From the NCBI RefSeq assembly GCF_014645555.1, contig NZ_BMLY01000006.1:186001-250000 (forward strand): a stretch of DNA of 64,000 bases, written 5' to 3'. A program made the translations under genes and the position numbers. Shown here in pieces: positions 8,586 through 15,828 of the stretch. The notes beneath the pieces are model-generated. The model was not told the DNA's origin. It made no database searches and saw only the letters and a program-made list of their open reading frames with translations. The stretch's first letter is position 1, and each line of letters begins with the position of its first letter. This DNA comes from Silvimonas amylolytica. GTDB lineage: Bacteria; Pseudomonadota; Gammaproteobacteria; Burkholderiales; Chitinibacteraceae.

Positions 8586-9572
8586 GTGCAAATTTGTATT
8601 CTTTATACCGGTGGCACACTGGGTATGCGGCCAGGGCCCGATGGCCTCGCGCCTGTACCAGGCTTTCTGACTACCACCCTGCAAGCCCAGTATCCTGGGG
8701 TGGAAGTCATTGAATATACGCCGCTACTTGATTCCAGTGACATGACGCCAGCAGACTGGAACCGTATTGCGCAGGATATGGTTGATCGAGTAGAGCAATT
8801 TGATGGCTTCGTGGTGTTGCATGGCACCGATACACTGGCCTGGAGCGCATCGGCGCTGTCATTTGTTCTGGCTGGTTTTGGTAAGCCGATTGTGGTGACC
8901 GGCGCGCAACACCCATGGGAAGCCCTGGATAGTGATGCCCCGGGCAATGTCGCCGATGCGATCAGTCTTGCGGCCAGTGGTGCGTTGGCGGAAGTGGCGG
9001 TGGTGTTCGCTGGCGTGGCATATCGCGGTAATCGAGTCCGCAAAGTGGATTGTGAGCGTAACGCTGCTTTCAATAGCCCCAACTGTCAGCCCCTGGCCAG
9101 GCGATTTGGTCACGGCTGGGCTTTCAATAATGTGGCTTTACCGGTTGCCAAAGCGGCTGCGGTGACGGCGGTGAATGCCGACGCCCGTGTTGTTCGTCTC
9201 ACACTGGCGCCGGGCTTTAGCGCTGGTTGGCTGGCGCAGGCACTCCTTGTGGCCGAGCTGGATGGCGTCGTACTGGAAACTTATGGCAGTGGCAACGTGC
9301 CATCCCAAGCCGATTTGACGGACGCGATCGCTCAGCTGGCAAAGCGGGCATTAGTTGTGAATTGCACGCAATGTGTGTCCGGTGCCGTACAGATGGGGTT
9401 ATACGCTTCCAGCAAAACGCTGCTGGAAGCCGGTGTGCTCAATGCCCACGACATGACTCCTGAGGCTGCCCTGGCCAAACTCCACTGGGTCTGCGCCCAG
9501 ACAAGTGACCTCTCTGAACGCCGGCAGCTGTTCATCGAGAATCGGGCAGGGGAGTTAACCACCCTGGAGTGA
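8586..9572 (+). CDS. ansA: Cytoplasmic type I L-asparaginase
   Basis: A 328-residue asparaginase hydrolysing L-asparagine to aspartate and ammonia. The first catalytic threonine motif TGGTLG (residues 8-13) and the second motif HGTDT (79-83) are intact, and the PLLDSSDM segment is typical of the cytoplasmic type I enzymes. No signal peptide is present. The GTG at 8586 is the likely start because GAGGT lies six bases upstream; a TTG at 8553 would add 11 residues with no motif. The gene is monocistronic and is followed directly by the 4.5S RNA gene. Confidence 0.9.
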   Translation: MQICILYTGGTLGMRPGPDGLAPVPGFLTTTLQAQYPGVEVIEYTPLLDSSDMTPADWNRIAQDMVDRVEQFDGFVVLHGTDTLAWSASALSFVLAGFGKPIVVTGAQHPWEALDSDAPGNVADAISLAASGALAEVAVVFAGVAYRGNRVRKVDCERNAAFNSPNCQPLARRFGHGWAFNNVALPVAKAAAVTAVNADARVVRLTLAPGFSAGWLAQALLVAELDGVVLETYGSGNVPSQADLTDAIAQLAKRALVVNCTQCVSGAVQMGLYASSKTLLEAGVLNAHDMTPEAALAKLHWVCAQTSDLSERRQLFIENRAGELTTLE

Positions 9573-9609
9573 TTTTCAGAATGAGTGGCGGCGGGGTGAT
9601 AGCCTATGT

Positions 9610-9615
9610 TATAGT
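9610..9615 (+). promoter_or_regulatory. Likely -10 box of the 4.5S RNA promoter
   Basis: TATAGT lies about 17-20 bases before the mature 4.5S RNA, followed by a GC-containing discriminator. No good -35 box is seen at the right distance, so this assignment rests on position and the -10 match. Confidence 0.45.
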
Positions 9616-9630
9616 CGTCGTCTGTTCTCG

Positions 9631-9730
9631 ATGGCGGGTCTCCCCGCATGGCTAAAAGGTGAACCTGGTCAGGTCCGGAAGGAAGCAGCCACAGCTTTTG
9701 ATGCCAGTGCCGGGGGTCGGGCTCGCCACC
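9631..9730 (+). ncRNA. ffs: 4.5S signal recognition particle RNA
   Basis: This is the small bacterial SRP RNA, the partner of Ffh in targeting proteins to the membrane. The universally conserved apical domain is exact: CAGGTCCGGAAGGAAGCAGC (from 9670) with the GGAA tetraloop and the asymmetric internal loop. The flanks pair (GGTGAACCTGGT on the left, GCCAGTGCCGGGGGTC on the right) and the outer stem closes TGGCG with CGCCA. The ends are approximate because the primary transcript is normally trimmed. Confidence 0.95.
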
Positions 9731-9942
9731 CCTCCCTTTTCTTTGTTTTTCCCCGCTCGATCCTGCTGATTCGTATCCCTCTCGCTGTTTGACTGGCGCA
9801 GAACCTCCTGTTTTGTCTGCTGTTTCCACTGCATTTGTGATTTGTACCTGGAATACCTTGACCCGTATCAACGCGTCATATCCGGCGTGAGCGCAATATC
9901 CACTTCGCAAGCTGATGCTTCGTGTATCTCCAGTGGAATTTC
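9731..9942. other. Noncoding trailer between 4.5S RNA and a strong terminator
   Basis: About 210 bases with no convincing protein gene lie between the RNA gene and the hairpin at 9943-9971. The left end is a pyrimidine-rich run after the outer SRP stem. The remainder could be a precursor trailer of 4.5S RNA or a separate small transcript; nothing in it is recognisable. Confidence 0.4.
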
Positions 9943-9971
9943 CGCCGCGCTAGTCGCGGCGTTTTTTTTTT
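9943..9971 (+). terminator. Strong rho-independent terminator
   Basis: The perfect seven-base stem CGCCGCG/CGCGGCG with loop CTAGT is followed by ten T residues. It lies downstream of the 4.5S RNA and upstream of yciB on the plus strand, so it ends either the ffs transcript or an unannotated one. Confidence 0.9.
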
Positions 9972-10044
9972 GCCTGTTATCTGCCGCCTTGTCAGTGCCT
10001 GGAGCCAAATGCATAATGCGCCATCTAGTGCATGGTTGTGCTCA

Positions 10045-10716
10045 ATGAAGGCTTTTTTCGACCTCTTCCCGGTCATCTTCTTTTTTCTGGCGTTTTTCTT
10101 CAGTTCTCATGATCCGGCCCACGCAGCGGCGTTGGCCAGCCATGTGCCCATCCTGTCGCAAGTCGTTCTCGCGGCACAGAATTCCACTCCGCCCAAAACG
10201 CCTGACCAGATTGCCATGCTGATTGCCACTGCGGTGACCATGGTCGCCAGCGTGATCCAGTTGGCATTTGCCTGGCTTAAATGGCGCAAGGTTGATGCAA
10301 TGCTGATCGTCAGCTTTGTGCTCATCATGGTCATGGGCGGCGCGACGCTATATCTGGATGACCCGGATATCATCAAGTACAAACCTACCGGCCTTTACTG
10401 GATTTTCGCCGCAGTGCTGCTGTTCTCACAGTGGGTGCGTGGTCAGAACCTCATGAAAGTCATGATGGGTAAGCAGATGGCATTGCCCGAACCGGTCTGG
10501 AATAGCGTCAATTACGCCTGGGCGGGGTTTTTTACTGTCATGGGCGCGCTCAATATCTGCATTGCCCGATTGTTTAGTTACAGTGCCTGGGTCAACTTCA
10601 AACTGTTCGGAACGTTGGGTTTGACAGTAGTATTCCTGGTGGCCCAAGGGCTCTTTCTCAGTAAGCACATGACCGACGAGCCCGGCCAGGGTGACAACCC
10701 GTCGGACAAGGACTGA
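10045..10716 (+). CDS. yciB: Inner membrane-spanning protein YciB (septation protein A)
   Basis: A polytopic inner-membrane protein of 223 residues in the YciB/IspZ family, linked in enterobacteria to envelope and septal synthesis. The start MKAFFDLFPVIFFFLAFFF is the typical first helix, and later motifs LKWRKVDAMLIVSFVLIMVMGG, DDPDIIKYKPTGLYW and NYAWAGFFTVMGALNI are diagnostic. About five or six helices are visible. It is longer than usual: roughly 35 residues (about 22-55, rich in Ala, Pro and Ser) are inserted between helices one and two. It begins the run yciB-yciI-bolA-parvulin. Confidence 0.92.
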   Translation: MKAFFDLFPVIFFFLAFFFSSHDPAHAAALASHVPILSQVVLAAQNSTPPKTPDQIAMLIATAVTMVASVIQLAFAWLKWRKVDAMLIVSFVLIMVMGGATLYLDDPDIIKYKPTGLYWIFAAVLLFSQWVRGQNLMKVMMGKQMALPEPVWNSVNYAWAGFFTVMGALNICIARLFSYSAWVNFKLFGTLGLTVVFLVAQGLFLSKHMTDEPGQGDNPSDKD

Positions 10717-10721
10717 AAAAC

Positions 10722-11021
10722 ATGCCTCTTTACGCAATTATCGGTACACACTTGCCCGATACACTGGTGCAGCGCAACGCAGTGCGGCCGGCGCATCTGG
10801 CTCGCCTCGAAACACTCAAGGCGCAAGGGCGGTTGGTGCTGGCCGGGCCGTTTCCGGCGGTCGATGCGCCTGATCCCGGGCCTGCTGGCTTCACCGGCAG
10901 CCTGATTGTGGCTGAGTTTGAGTCGCTGGCCGACGCGCAAAAGTGGGATAGCGAAGACCCGTATCATCAAGGTGTTTACGGGCAAACCAGCGTGAAACCC
11001 TTCAAACAGGTGCTTCCCTGA
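10722..11021 (+). CDS. yciI: YciI family protein
   Basis: A 99-residue YciI-like protein starting five bases after yciB, so translationally close. Family features are the opening strand MPLYAIIGTHLPDTL, the Arg-Pro-Ala-His motif (RPAHLARLETLKAQGRLVLAGPFPA) with its conserved His, and the Asp/His motif DPYHQGVYGQTSVKPF near the end. The E. coli homologue is a dimer of unknown reaction, and it is also encoded near yciB there. I see the family and the conserved neighbourhood; a biochemical role cannot be named. Confidence 0.9.
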   Translation: MPLYAIIGTHLPDTLVQRNAVRPAHLARLETLKAQGRLVLAGPFPAVDAPDPGPAGFTGSLIVAEFESLADAQKWDSEDPYHQGVYGQTSVKPFKQVLP

Positions 11022-11029
11022 ACTCTGGT

Positions 11030-11296
11030 ATGATGAACACGCTTCAAGACGAGCTGCAGCAAAGACTGGCGGCTCTTGAACCTGAAACCCTGATCGTGCA
11101 CGATGACAGCGCCGCGCATGCCGGACACGCCGGTAGCGGCGGTGGTGGTCATTTCGAAGTCACGATCGTGGCGCAGGCCTTTGCAGGTCTGGGTAAAGTG
11201 GCCCGACACCGCAAAGTGTATGCATTGGTGGCAGATTTGATGCCTGTGCGCGTACATGCGCTCAGCATCAAGGCGCTGACGCCGGATGAGCTCTGA
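11030..11296 (+). CDS. bolA: BolA family protein
   Basis: An 88-residue BolA-like protein. The central glycine/histidine loop (HAGHAGSGGGGHFEV) contains His residues that in the family help bind an iron-sulfur cluster with monothiol glutaredoxins. The helix KVARHRKVYALVADLM and the C-terminal HALSIKALTPDEL complete the fold. Two consecutive ATG codons (11030 and 11033) are possible starts and neither has a strong ribosome site. It lies eight bases after yciI and 72 before the parvulin gene, a typical Neisseriales order. Confidence 0.9.
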   Translation: MMNTLQDELQQRLAALEPETLIVHDDSAAHAGHAGSGGGGHFEVTIVAQAFAGLGKVARHRKVYALVADLMPVRVHALSIKALTPDEL

Positions 11297-11368
11297 GAAC
11301 GCCGTCGGTGTTCCAGACATAATTGATATGTATGCTGCATTGAACCGACAACATTCAAAGGAATCGTA

Positions 11369-12154
11369 ATGCGTTCTACCAAGCTTCTTGTTGGCGCCCT
11401 TGTTGGTGCCGTGATTTCCGCTTCGGTCATGGCCGATGCCAGCGTTGCCACCGTGAACGGTGTGGCTATTCCGCAAAGCAAGGTGGACCTGATCGTCAAG
11501 CAACTGGCAGAACGTGGCCAGAAAGATTCGCCGGAACTGCGTGACCGTATCAAGCAACAACTGGTCACCAATGAAGTGCTGTATCAAGACGCCGTGAAGA
11601 AGGGCGTGGACAAGTCTGCTGACGTGCAAGCCCAACTGGATGCCGCCAAGCAACAGATCGTTGTTTCCACCTATGTGAACAACTTCGTCAAGTCCAACCC
11701 GGTTAGCGATGCTGATGTTCAGAAAGAATACGATCGCGTGATCAAGGCCAACTTTGCTGGCAAGGAATACCACGCTCGTCACATCCTGGTGAAAACCGAA
11801 GCCGAAGCCAACGACATCCTGGCTCAGCTGAAAAAGGGCAAGAAGTTTGAAGATCTGGCCAAGGCCAAGTCCATCGACACGCAGAGCGGTGCTCAAGGTG
11901 GCGATCTGGGCTGGTCCAACCCGAACAACTTCGTGCCGGAATTCTCCGCAGCCATGACCAAGTTGACCAAGGGTCAGATCACTTCTGCTCCGGTGAAGAC
12001 CCAGTTCGGTTACCACATCATCAAGCTGGATGATGTGCGTGATGCCAAGGCTCCGCCGCTGGATCAAGTGAAGGGTGAAATTTCTCAACAACTGGAACGT
12101 GCCAAGGTTGAGAAGATGATCAGCGATCTGCGTGCCAAAGCGACCGTGCAGTAA
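11369..12154 (+). CDS. Periplasmic parvulin-type peptidyl-prolyl isomerase
   Basis: A 261-residue secreted foldase. A signal peptide (residues 1-23, cleavage near VMA-DA) is followed by a SurA-like N-terminal helical chaperone region (about 25-125), a single parvulin rotamase domain (about 130-230, with EYHARHILVKTE, GGDLGW and QFGYHIIKLDD), and a short C-terminal helix. It probably assists folding of exported proteins. AAAGGA lies eight bases before the ATG. It closes the yciB-yciI-bolA run and is followed by a strong terminator. The codon use looks biased towards that of a highly expressed gene. Confidence 0.92.
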   Translation: MRSTKLLVGALVGAVISASVMADASVATVNGVAIPQSKVDLIVKQLAERGQKDSPELRDRIKQQLVTNEVLYQDAVKKGVDKSADVQAQLDAAKQQIVVSTYVNNFVKSNPVSDADVQKEYDRVIKANFAGKEYHARHILVKTEAEANDILAQLKKGKKFEDLAKAKSIDTQSGAQGGDLGWSNPNNFVPEFSAAMTKLTKGQITSAPVKTQFGYHIIKLDDVRDAKAPPLDQVKGEISQQLERAKVEKMISDLRAKATVQ

Positions 12155-12198
12155 TTGCTGATTGTGATCCGGTCTGATCCAGGCCGGATCAGCAAAAC

Positions 12199-12230
12199 AA
12201 AAACGCCATGCATTGCATGGCGTTTTTTTT
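12199..12230. terminator. Terminator after the parvulin gene
   Basis: ACGCCATG/CATGGCGT stem with loop CATTG, an A tract on the left arm and eight Ts on the right. It is bidirectional and also lies at the end of etfA on the opposite strand. Confidence 0.92.
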
Positions 12231-12243
12231 GGAGCGGTTCTGA

Positions 12244-13185
12244 TCAAAGCTTGCTGGTCAGTTCTGGCAGCAGAGAGAAGAGATCTCCGACCAAGCCGTA
12301 GTCGGCGTGCTGGAAGATTGGCGCATCCGGGTCCTGATTGATGGCGACCACAATGCCACTATCCTTCATGCCGGCCAGATGTTGTACTGCTCCGGAAATA
12401 CCCACCGCCAGATACAACTCGGGGGCGACAACGACGCCAGTCTGACCAACCTGCCAGTCATTCGGCGCGTAACCTTCGTCCACCGCTGCGCGAGAAGCGC
12501 CGATCGCCGCACCTAACTTGCTGGCCAGGGGAGTGAGCAACTTCTGGAACTGTTCCGCGCTACCCAGTGCCCGACCGCCGGAGATCACCGTACGAGCAGT
12601 CGCTAGTTCTGGTCCGTTACTGACTGTTTGCTCGGCACTGACCCATTCAGCGAGTTGTGCATCTACAGCGGCGACTTGCCATTGCAGTGATTCAACCGGT
12701 GCGCCTGCGGGCTGAATGCCAGCATCGACAAACGCGGTCGGGCGTACGCTCAGAACACGTTTGGCGTCGGTGGTCTGGATCGTGGCATGGACATTGCCCG
12801 CGTAAATGCCGCGAACAAAGGTGTCGGTATTTACGATCTGCAAGACATCCGAAATCATGTTGGCATCCAGCAGGGCGGCCACACGGGGCAGTACATTGCG
12901 GGCAAAAGTCCCGGACGCTGCAACCACGTTGTCGTACCTGCTAGCTACGCTGGCGATGAGTGGCGCAAGTCGTTCGGCCAGTTGGTGCACCAGATCGAGG
13001 CTATCCGCCACGAGAACACGGCTTGCGCCGACCACTTGTGCTGCTTGTGTGGCGACATCGCCAACGGCGTGACCTGCAACCAGAATGTGGACCTCGCCAC
13101 CCAGTTGCGAGGCAGCTGTAACTGCATGACGGGTAATCGCCCGCAATTGGCCATTCTGGTGTTCAGCAATGATGAGTGTGCTCAT
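12244..13185 (-). CDS. etfA: Electron transfer flavoprotein alpha subunit
   Basis: A 313-residue FAD-carrying alpha subunit of electron transfer flavoprotein. The N-terminal domain (1-190) resembles the beta subunit fold; the C-terminal FAD domain (about 195-310) shows [52 protein letters not shown] and [12 protein letters not shown]. It passes electrons from acyl-CoA and related dehydrogenases to ETF-quinone oxidoreductase. Its start overlaps the etfB stop by four bases (ATGA), showing translational coupling. ETF-quinone oxidoreductase is encoded nearby (15829-17478). Confidence 0.97.
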   Translation of the reverse strand: MSTLIIAEHQNGQLRAITRHAVTAASQLGGEVHILVAGHAVGDVATQAAQVVGASRVLVADSLDLVHQLAERLAPLIASVASRYDNVVAASGTFARNVLPRVAALLDANMISDVLQIVNTDTFVRGIYAGNVHATIQTTDAKRVLSVRPTAFVDAGIQPAGAPVESLQWQVAAVDAQLAEWVSAEQTVSNGPELATARTVISGGRALGSAEQFQKLLTPLASKLGAAIGASRAAVDEGYAPNDWQVGQTGVVVAPELYLAVGISGAVQHLAGMKDSGIVVAINQDPDAPIFQHADYGLVGDLFSLLPELTSKL

Positions 13186-13934
13186 GGCAAAACCTTTGCC
13201 TCGGTACGCAGGCGTTCAATCAGTTCATCCACACTGCCGACACGGATGCCAGCCTTGCGGGCAGGGGGCTCGGCTACCTTCAGTAAGGTGGTGCGTGACG
13301 TTGCCACGACGCCCAGTGTTTCGGCAGTGACGGTTTCAATCGGTTTTTTGCGGGCCTGCATCAGATTGGGCAGCTTCACATAGCGTGGCTCATTCAGACG
13401 CAAATCGCTGGTGACGAGCGCCGGCAACGGCAGGCGTAGCGTTTCCTGGCCACCATCTACTTCTCGGGTCAAGGTGACAAAGCCGCTGGCTGGTTCAATG
13501 CGGGATGCGGCGATGCCTTGGCCAATACCCAGTAATGCGGCCAGCATCGGGCCGGCTTGAGCCGAATCGTCGTCAATGGCTTGTTTGCCCAGCAAGACGA
13601 GATCCGGCTTTTCTGTGCGGGCCACCGCAGCCAGTAGTTTGGCGACGCCAAGCGAATCCAGCGGTGCATTGTGTTCGACCAGAATGGCGCGATCAGCACC
13701 CATGGCCAGCGCGTGCCGGAGGGTGTCTTGTGTGGACGCAGCGCCAATCGACACGGCAACAATCTCTGTTGCAATACCTTTTTCTTTAAGGCGTACCGCT
13801 TCTTCCACGGCAATTTCGTCGAACGGGTTCATGCTCATCTTGGCGGCGGCAATCTCGACATCGGATTGATCCGCCTTGATCCGCACCTTGATATTCGGGT
13901 CAACGGTGCGTTTGACAGCGACCAGTATCTTCAT
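13182..13934 (-). CDS. etfB: Electron transfer flavoprotein beta subunit
   Basis: A 250-residue AMP-binding beta subunit of electron transfer flavoprotein. It begins [20 protein letters not shown] and contains [19 protein letters not shown], the GADRAILVE segment, [21 protein letters not shown] and the protein-contact region around [17 protein letters not shown] that docks to dehydrogenases. It is the first gene of etfBA and overlaps etfA by four bases. The fpr gene lies 27 bases upstream on the same strand, so fpr-etfB-etfA may form one transcript. Confidence 0.97.
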   Translation of the reverse strand: MKILVAVKRTVDPNIKVRIKADQSDVEIAAAKMSMNPFDEIAVEEAVRLKEKGIATEIVAVSIGAASTQDTLRHALAMGADRAILVEHNAPLDSLGVAKLLAAVARTEKPDLVLLGKQAIDDDSAQAGPMLAALLGIGQGIAASRIEPASGFVTLTREVDGGQETLRLPLPALVTSDLRLNEPRYVKLPNLMQARKKPIETVTAETLGVVATSRTTLLKVAEPPARKAGIRVGSVDELIERLRTEAKVLP

Positions 13935-13961
13935 GATGTTGTCCTTGTTATGTAGCGCGGC

Positions 13962-14732
13962 TTACCAGAGTTGTTCCACCGCCAGGTGGCCCGGTGCGCT
14001 GCGGCGGGCTAGCGTAAAGCCCTTGTCTCCCAACAGTTTGCGGGTTTCATCCACCATGTCCGGATTGCCGCAGATCATGATGCGCGAACGCTCGTGATCC
14101 AGTGCAACGCCGGTATGTTCTTCCAGACCGCCGTTGGCCAACAAAGTGGTGATGCGCTCTTTGAGCGCGCCAGGGACGTCTTCACGGGTCACAATCGGCA
14201 CGTAATGCAGTTTGTGGGCGAATTCACTGTAGTACTCATGGGTGGCAAAGCTGCGAATGGTCTCTTCATAGGCCAGTTCAGCTTTTTCACGCACGCTCTG
14301 TACCAGAATCAGTCGGTCGTATTCTTCCCAGGCTGAAAAGTCATAAAGAATAGACAGGAACGGTGCCAGGCCGGTGCCCGTCGCCAACATCCACAAATCT
14401 TTGCCTTGTTCAAAGCGGTCACGGGTCAAGAAGCCGTAGGCGGTTTTGTCGACGTAAATCGTATCGCCTACCTTGAGTCGTGACAGTTCGCTGGTGAATT
14501 CGCCGCCAGGCACGACAATGGAAAGGAACTCAAGGTGCTCGTCGTAATCGGCCGACAGAATGGAATACGCCCGCCACACGATCTTGCCGTTCTTTTCCAC
14601 GCCCAGGCGAGCAAACTGGCCGGGCACAAACTTGAATGCGTCGCCCCGCGTGGTGCGCAAGGTAAACAGGCTGGGCGTCCACGTGTGCAGATGCGTGATC
14701 GTCTCTGCCGTATATTTTTCGCTAGCCGTCAT
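13962..14732 (-). CDS. fpr: Ferredoxin/flavodoxin-NADP+ reductase
   Basis: A 256-residue FAD-dependent reductase exchanging electrons between NADP(H) and ferredoxin or flavodoxin. The FAD-binding motif WRAYSI (R-x-Y-S), the NADP-binding GTGLAPFLSILYDF, the CGNPDMV motif and the C-terminal aromatic VEQLW are all present, as in bacterial FNRs. In the family it supports oxidative-stress defence and iron-sulfur repair. It is divergent from a LysR gene across about 100 AT-rich bases. In Pseudomonas a LysR regulator (FinR) is similarly paired with fpr, so control by the neighbour is plausible but inferred. Confidence 0.94.
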   Translation of the reverse strand: MTASEKYTAETITHLHTWTPSLFTLRTTRGDAFKFVPGQFARLGVEKNGKIVWRAYSILSADYDEHLEFLSIVVPGGEFTSELSRLKVGDTIYVDKTAYGFLTRDRFEQGKDLWMLATGTGLAPFLSILYDFSAWEEYDRLILVQSVREKAELAYEETIRSFATHEYYSEFAHKLHYVPIVTREDVPGALKERITTLLANGGLEEHTGVALDHERSRIMICGNPDMVDETRKLLGDKGFTLARRSAPGHLAVEQLW

Positions 14733-14831
14733 GATTTCATATTCCTGCTGGTTATCTAGCTTCGAATCTTAAACACAGGTAGAATATCTGTAAATTTGAA
14801 TTATTAAATAAAATATATCCAAGGAATAGAT

Positions 14832-15779
14832 ATGAGATACACCCTCAGGCAGCTCGAAGTCTTCGTTGCCGTGGCGCGCTCAGAAAGCGTGTCGCGCGCG
14901 GCTGAAGCGTTGTCTCTATCCCAATCAGCGACCAGTACAGCGCTGGCGGAACTGGAAAAACAGTTCGACACGCGACTGTTTGATCGGTACGGCAAACGCT
15001 TGCAACTGAATGAACTAAGCCGGCAGTTGTTGCCGCGCGCGATTGAGCTGCTTGATCGCGCCAACGAAATTGAGTCCACCCTTGCGGGCGAGGCGGGCAT
15101 CGGCCCGTTGCGCATTGGTGCCACGCTGACCATTGGTAACTATCTGGCCACCTTGCTGGTTGGTGAGTTCATGCGGCAGCACCCGGGCAGTCGCGTGAAT
15201 ATCTCGGTACATAACACGGCCACGGTTGTACGCGATGTCGCGCACTTTGAACTTGATCTGGGGTTGATTGAGGGAGAAATCCAGCACCCGGATCTGGATA
15301 TGTTTCCTTGGGTGGCTGATGAGATGGTCATCTTTGCTGCCCCTGAGCACCCACTGGCCAAGAAAGAATCGGTCACGCTGGATGACATCCTGGCCGTGCC
15401 CTGGATTTTGCGTGAGCCTGGCTCCGGGACACGTCAAACCTTTGAGTTTGCGATGCGTCATGTGCTGGGCCGACTGGACGTGCGTCTGGAGCTGGAGCAT
15501 ACCGAAGCCATCAAGCGCGCGGTGGAGTCTGGCTTGGGGATTGGATGTATCTCGCGCTTGACGCTTAAAGAGGCATTCCGGCGAGGTAGTCTGGTTCCGC
15601 TGGACGTTCCGGGGCTGGATTTTCGCCGCATGTTCCACTTTGTACTGCACAAGCAGAAGTTTCGCACTGCGGGCATTGAGGCGTTTATTGACCTCTGTCG
15701 CGATGCTGCCCGTGACGTCGAGCGAAGTGACGAGATTGTCCTGCGCCGACCGGATGGTCAGCCTGTGGAATATCGATAA
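14832..15779 (+). CDS. LysR-family regulator divergent from fpr
   Basis: A 315-residue LysR-type regulator. The helix-turn-helix is at residues 1-62 (MRYTLRQLEVFVAVARSES) and the effector domain at about 90-295, with the GIGCISR signature near residue 240. The gene starts after AAGGAATAG and is divergent from fpr, with a dyad ACAG-N9-CTGT (14775-14791) in the shared region as a candidate operator. ETF-quinone oxidoreductase follows 49 bases downstream on the same strand. By position it could control fpr, as FinR does in Pseudomonas, but orthology cannot be shown from sequence inspection alone. Confidence 0.88.
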   Translation: MRYTLRQLEVFVAVARSESVSRAAEALSLSQSATSTALAELEKQFDTRLFDRYGKRLQLNELSRQLLPRAIELLDRANEIESTLAGEAGIGPLRIGATLTIGNYLATLLVGEFMRQHPGSRVNISVHNTATVVRDVAHFELDLGLIEGEIQHPDLDMFPWVADEMVIFAAPEHPLAKKESVTLDDILAVPWILREPGSGTRQTFEFAMRHVLGRLDVRLELEHTEAIKRAVESGLGIGCISRLTLKEAFRRGSLVPLDVPGLDFRRMFHFVLHKQKFRTAGIEAFIDLCRDAARDVERSDEIVLRRPDGQPVEYR

Positions 15780-15828
15780 CCTTCGCTCACTGACTTATTA
15801 ATACATAACTTCTTTATTCAGGTGTTTC

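Noticed and set aside
10976-12247. A 423-codon open frame on the minus strand opposite the parvulin and bolA genes
   Set aside because: It is antisense to genes with clear motifs and signal peptide, has no recognisable domain and reflects the codon bias of the plus-strand gene.
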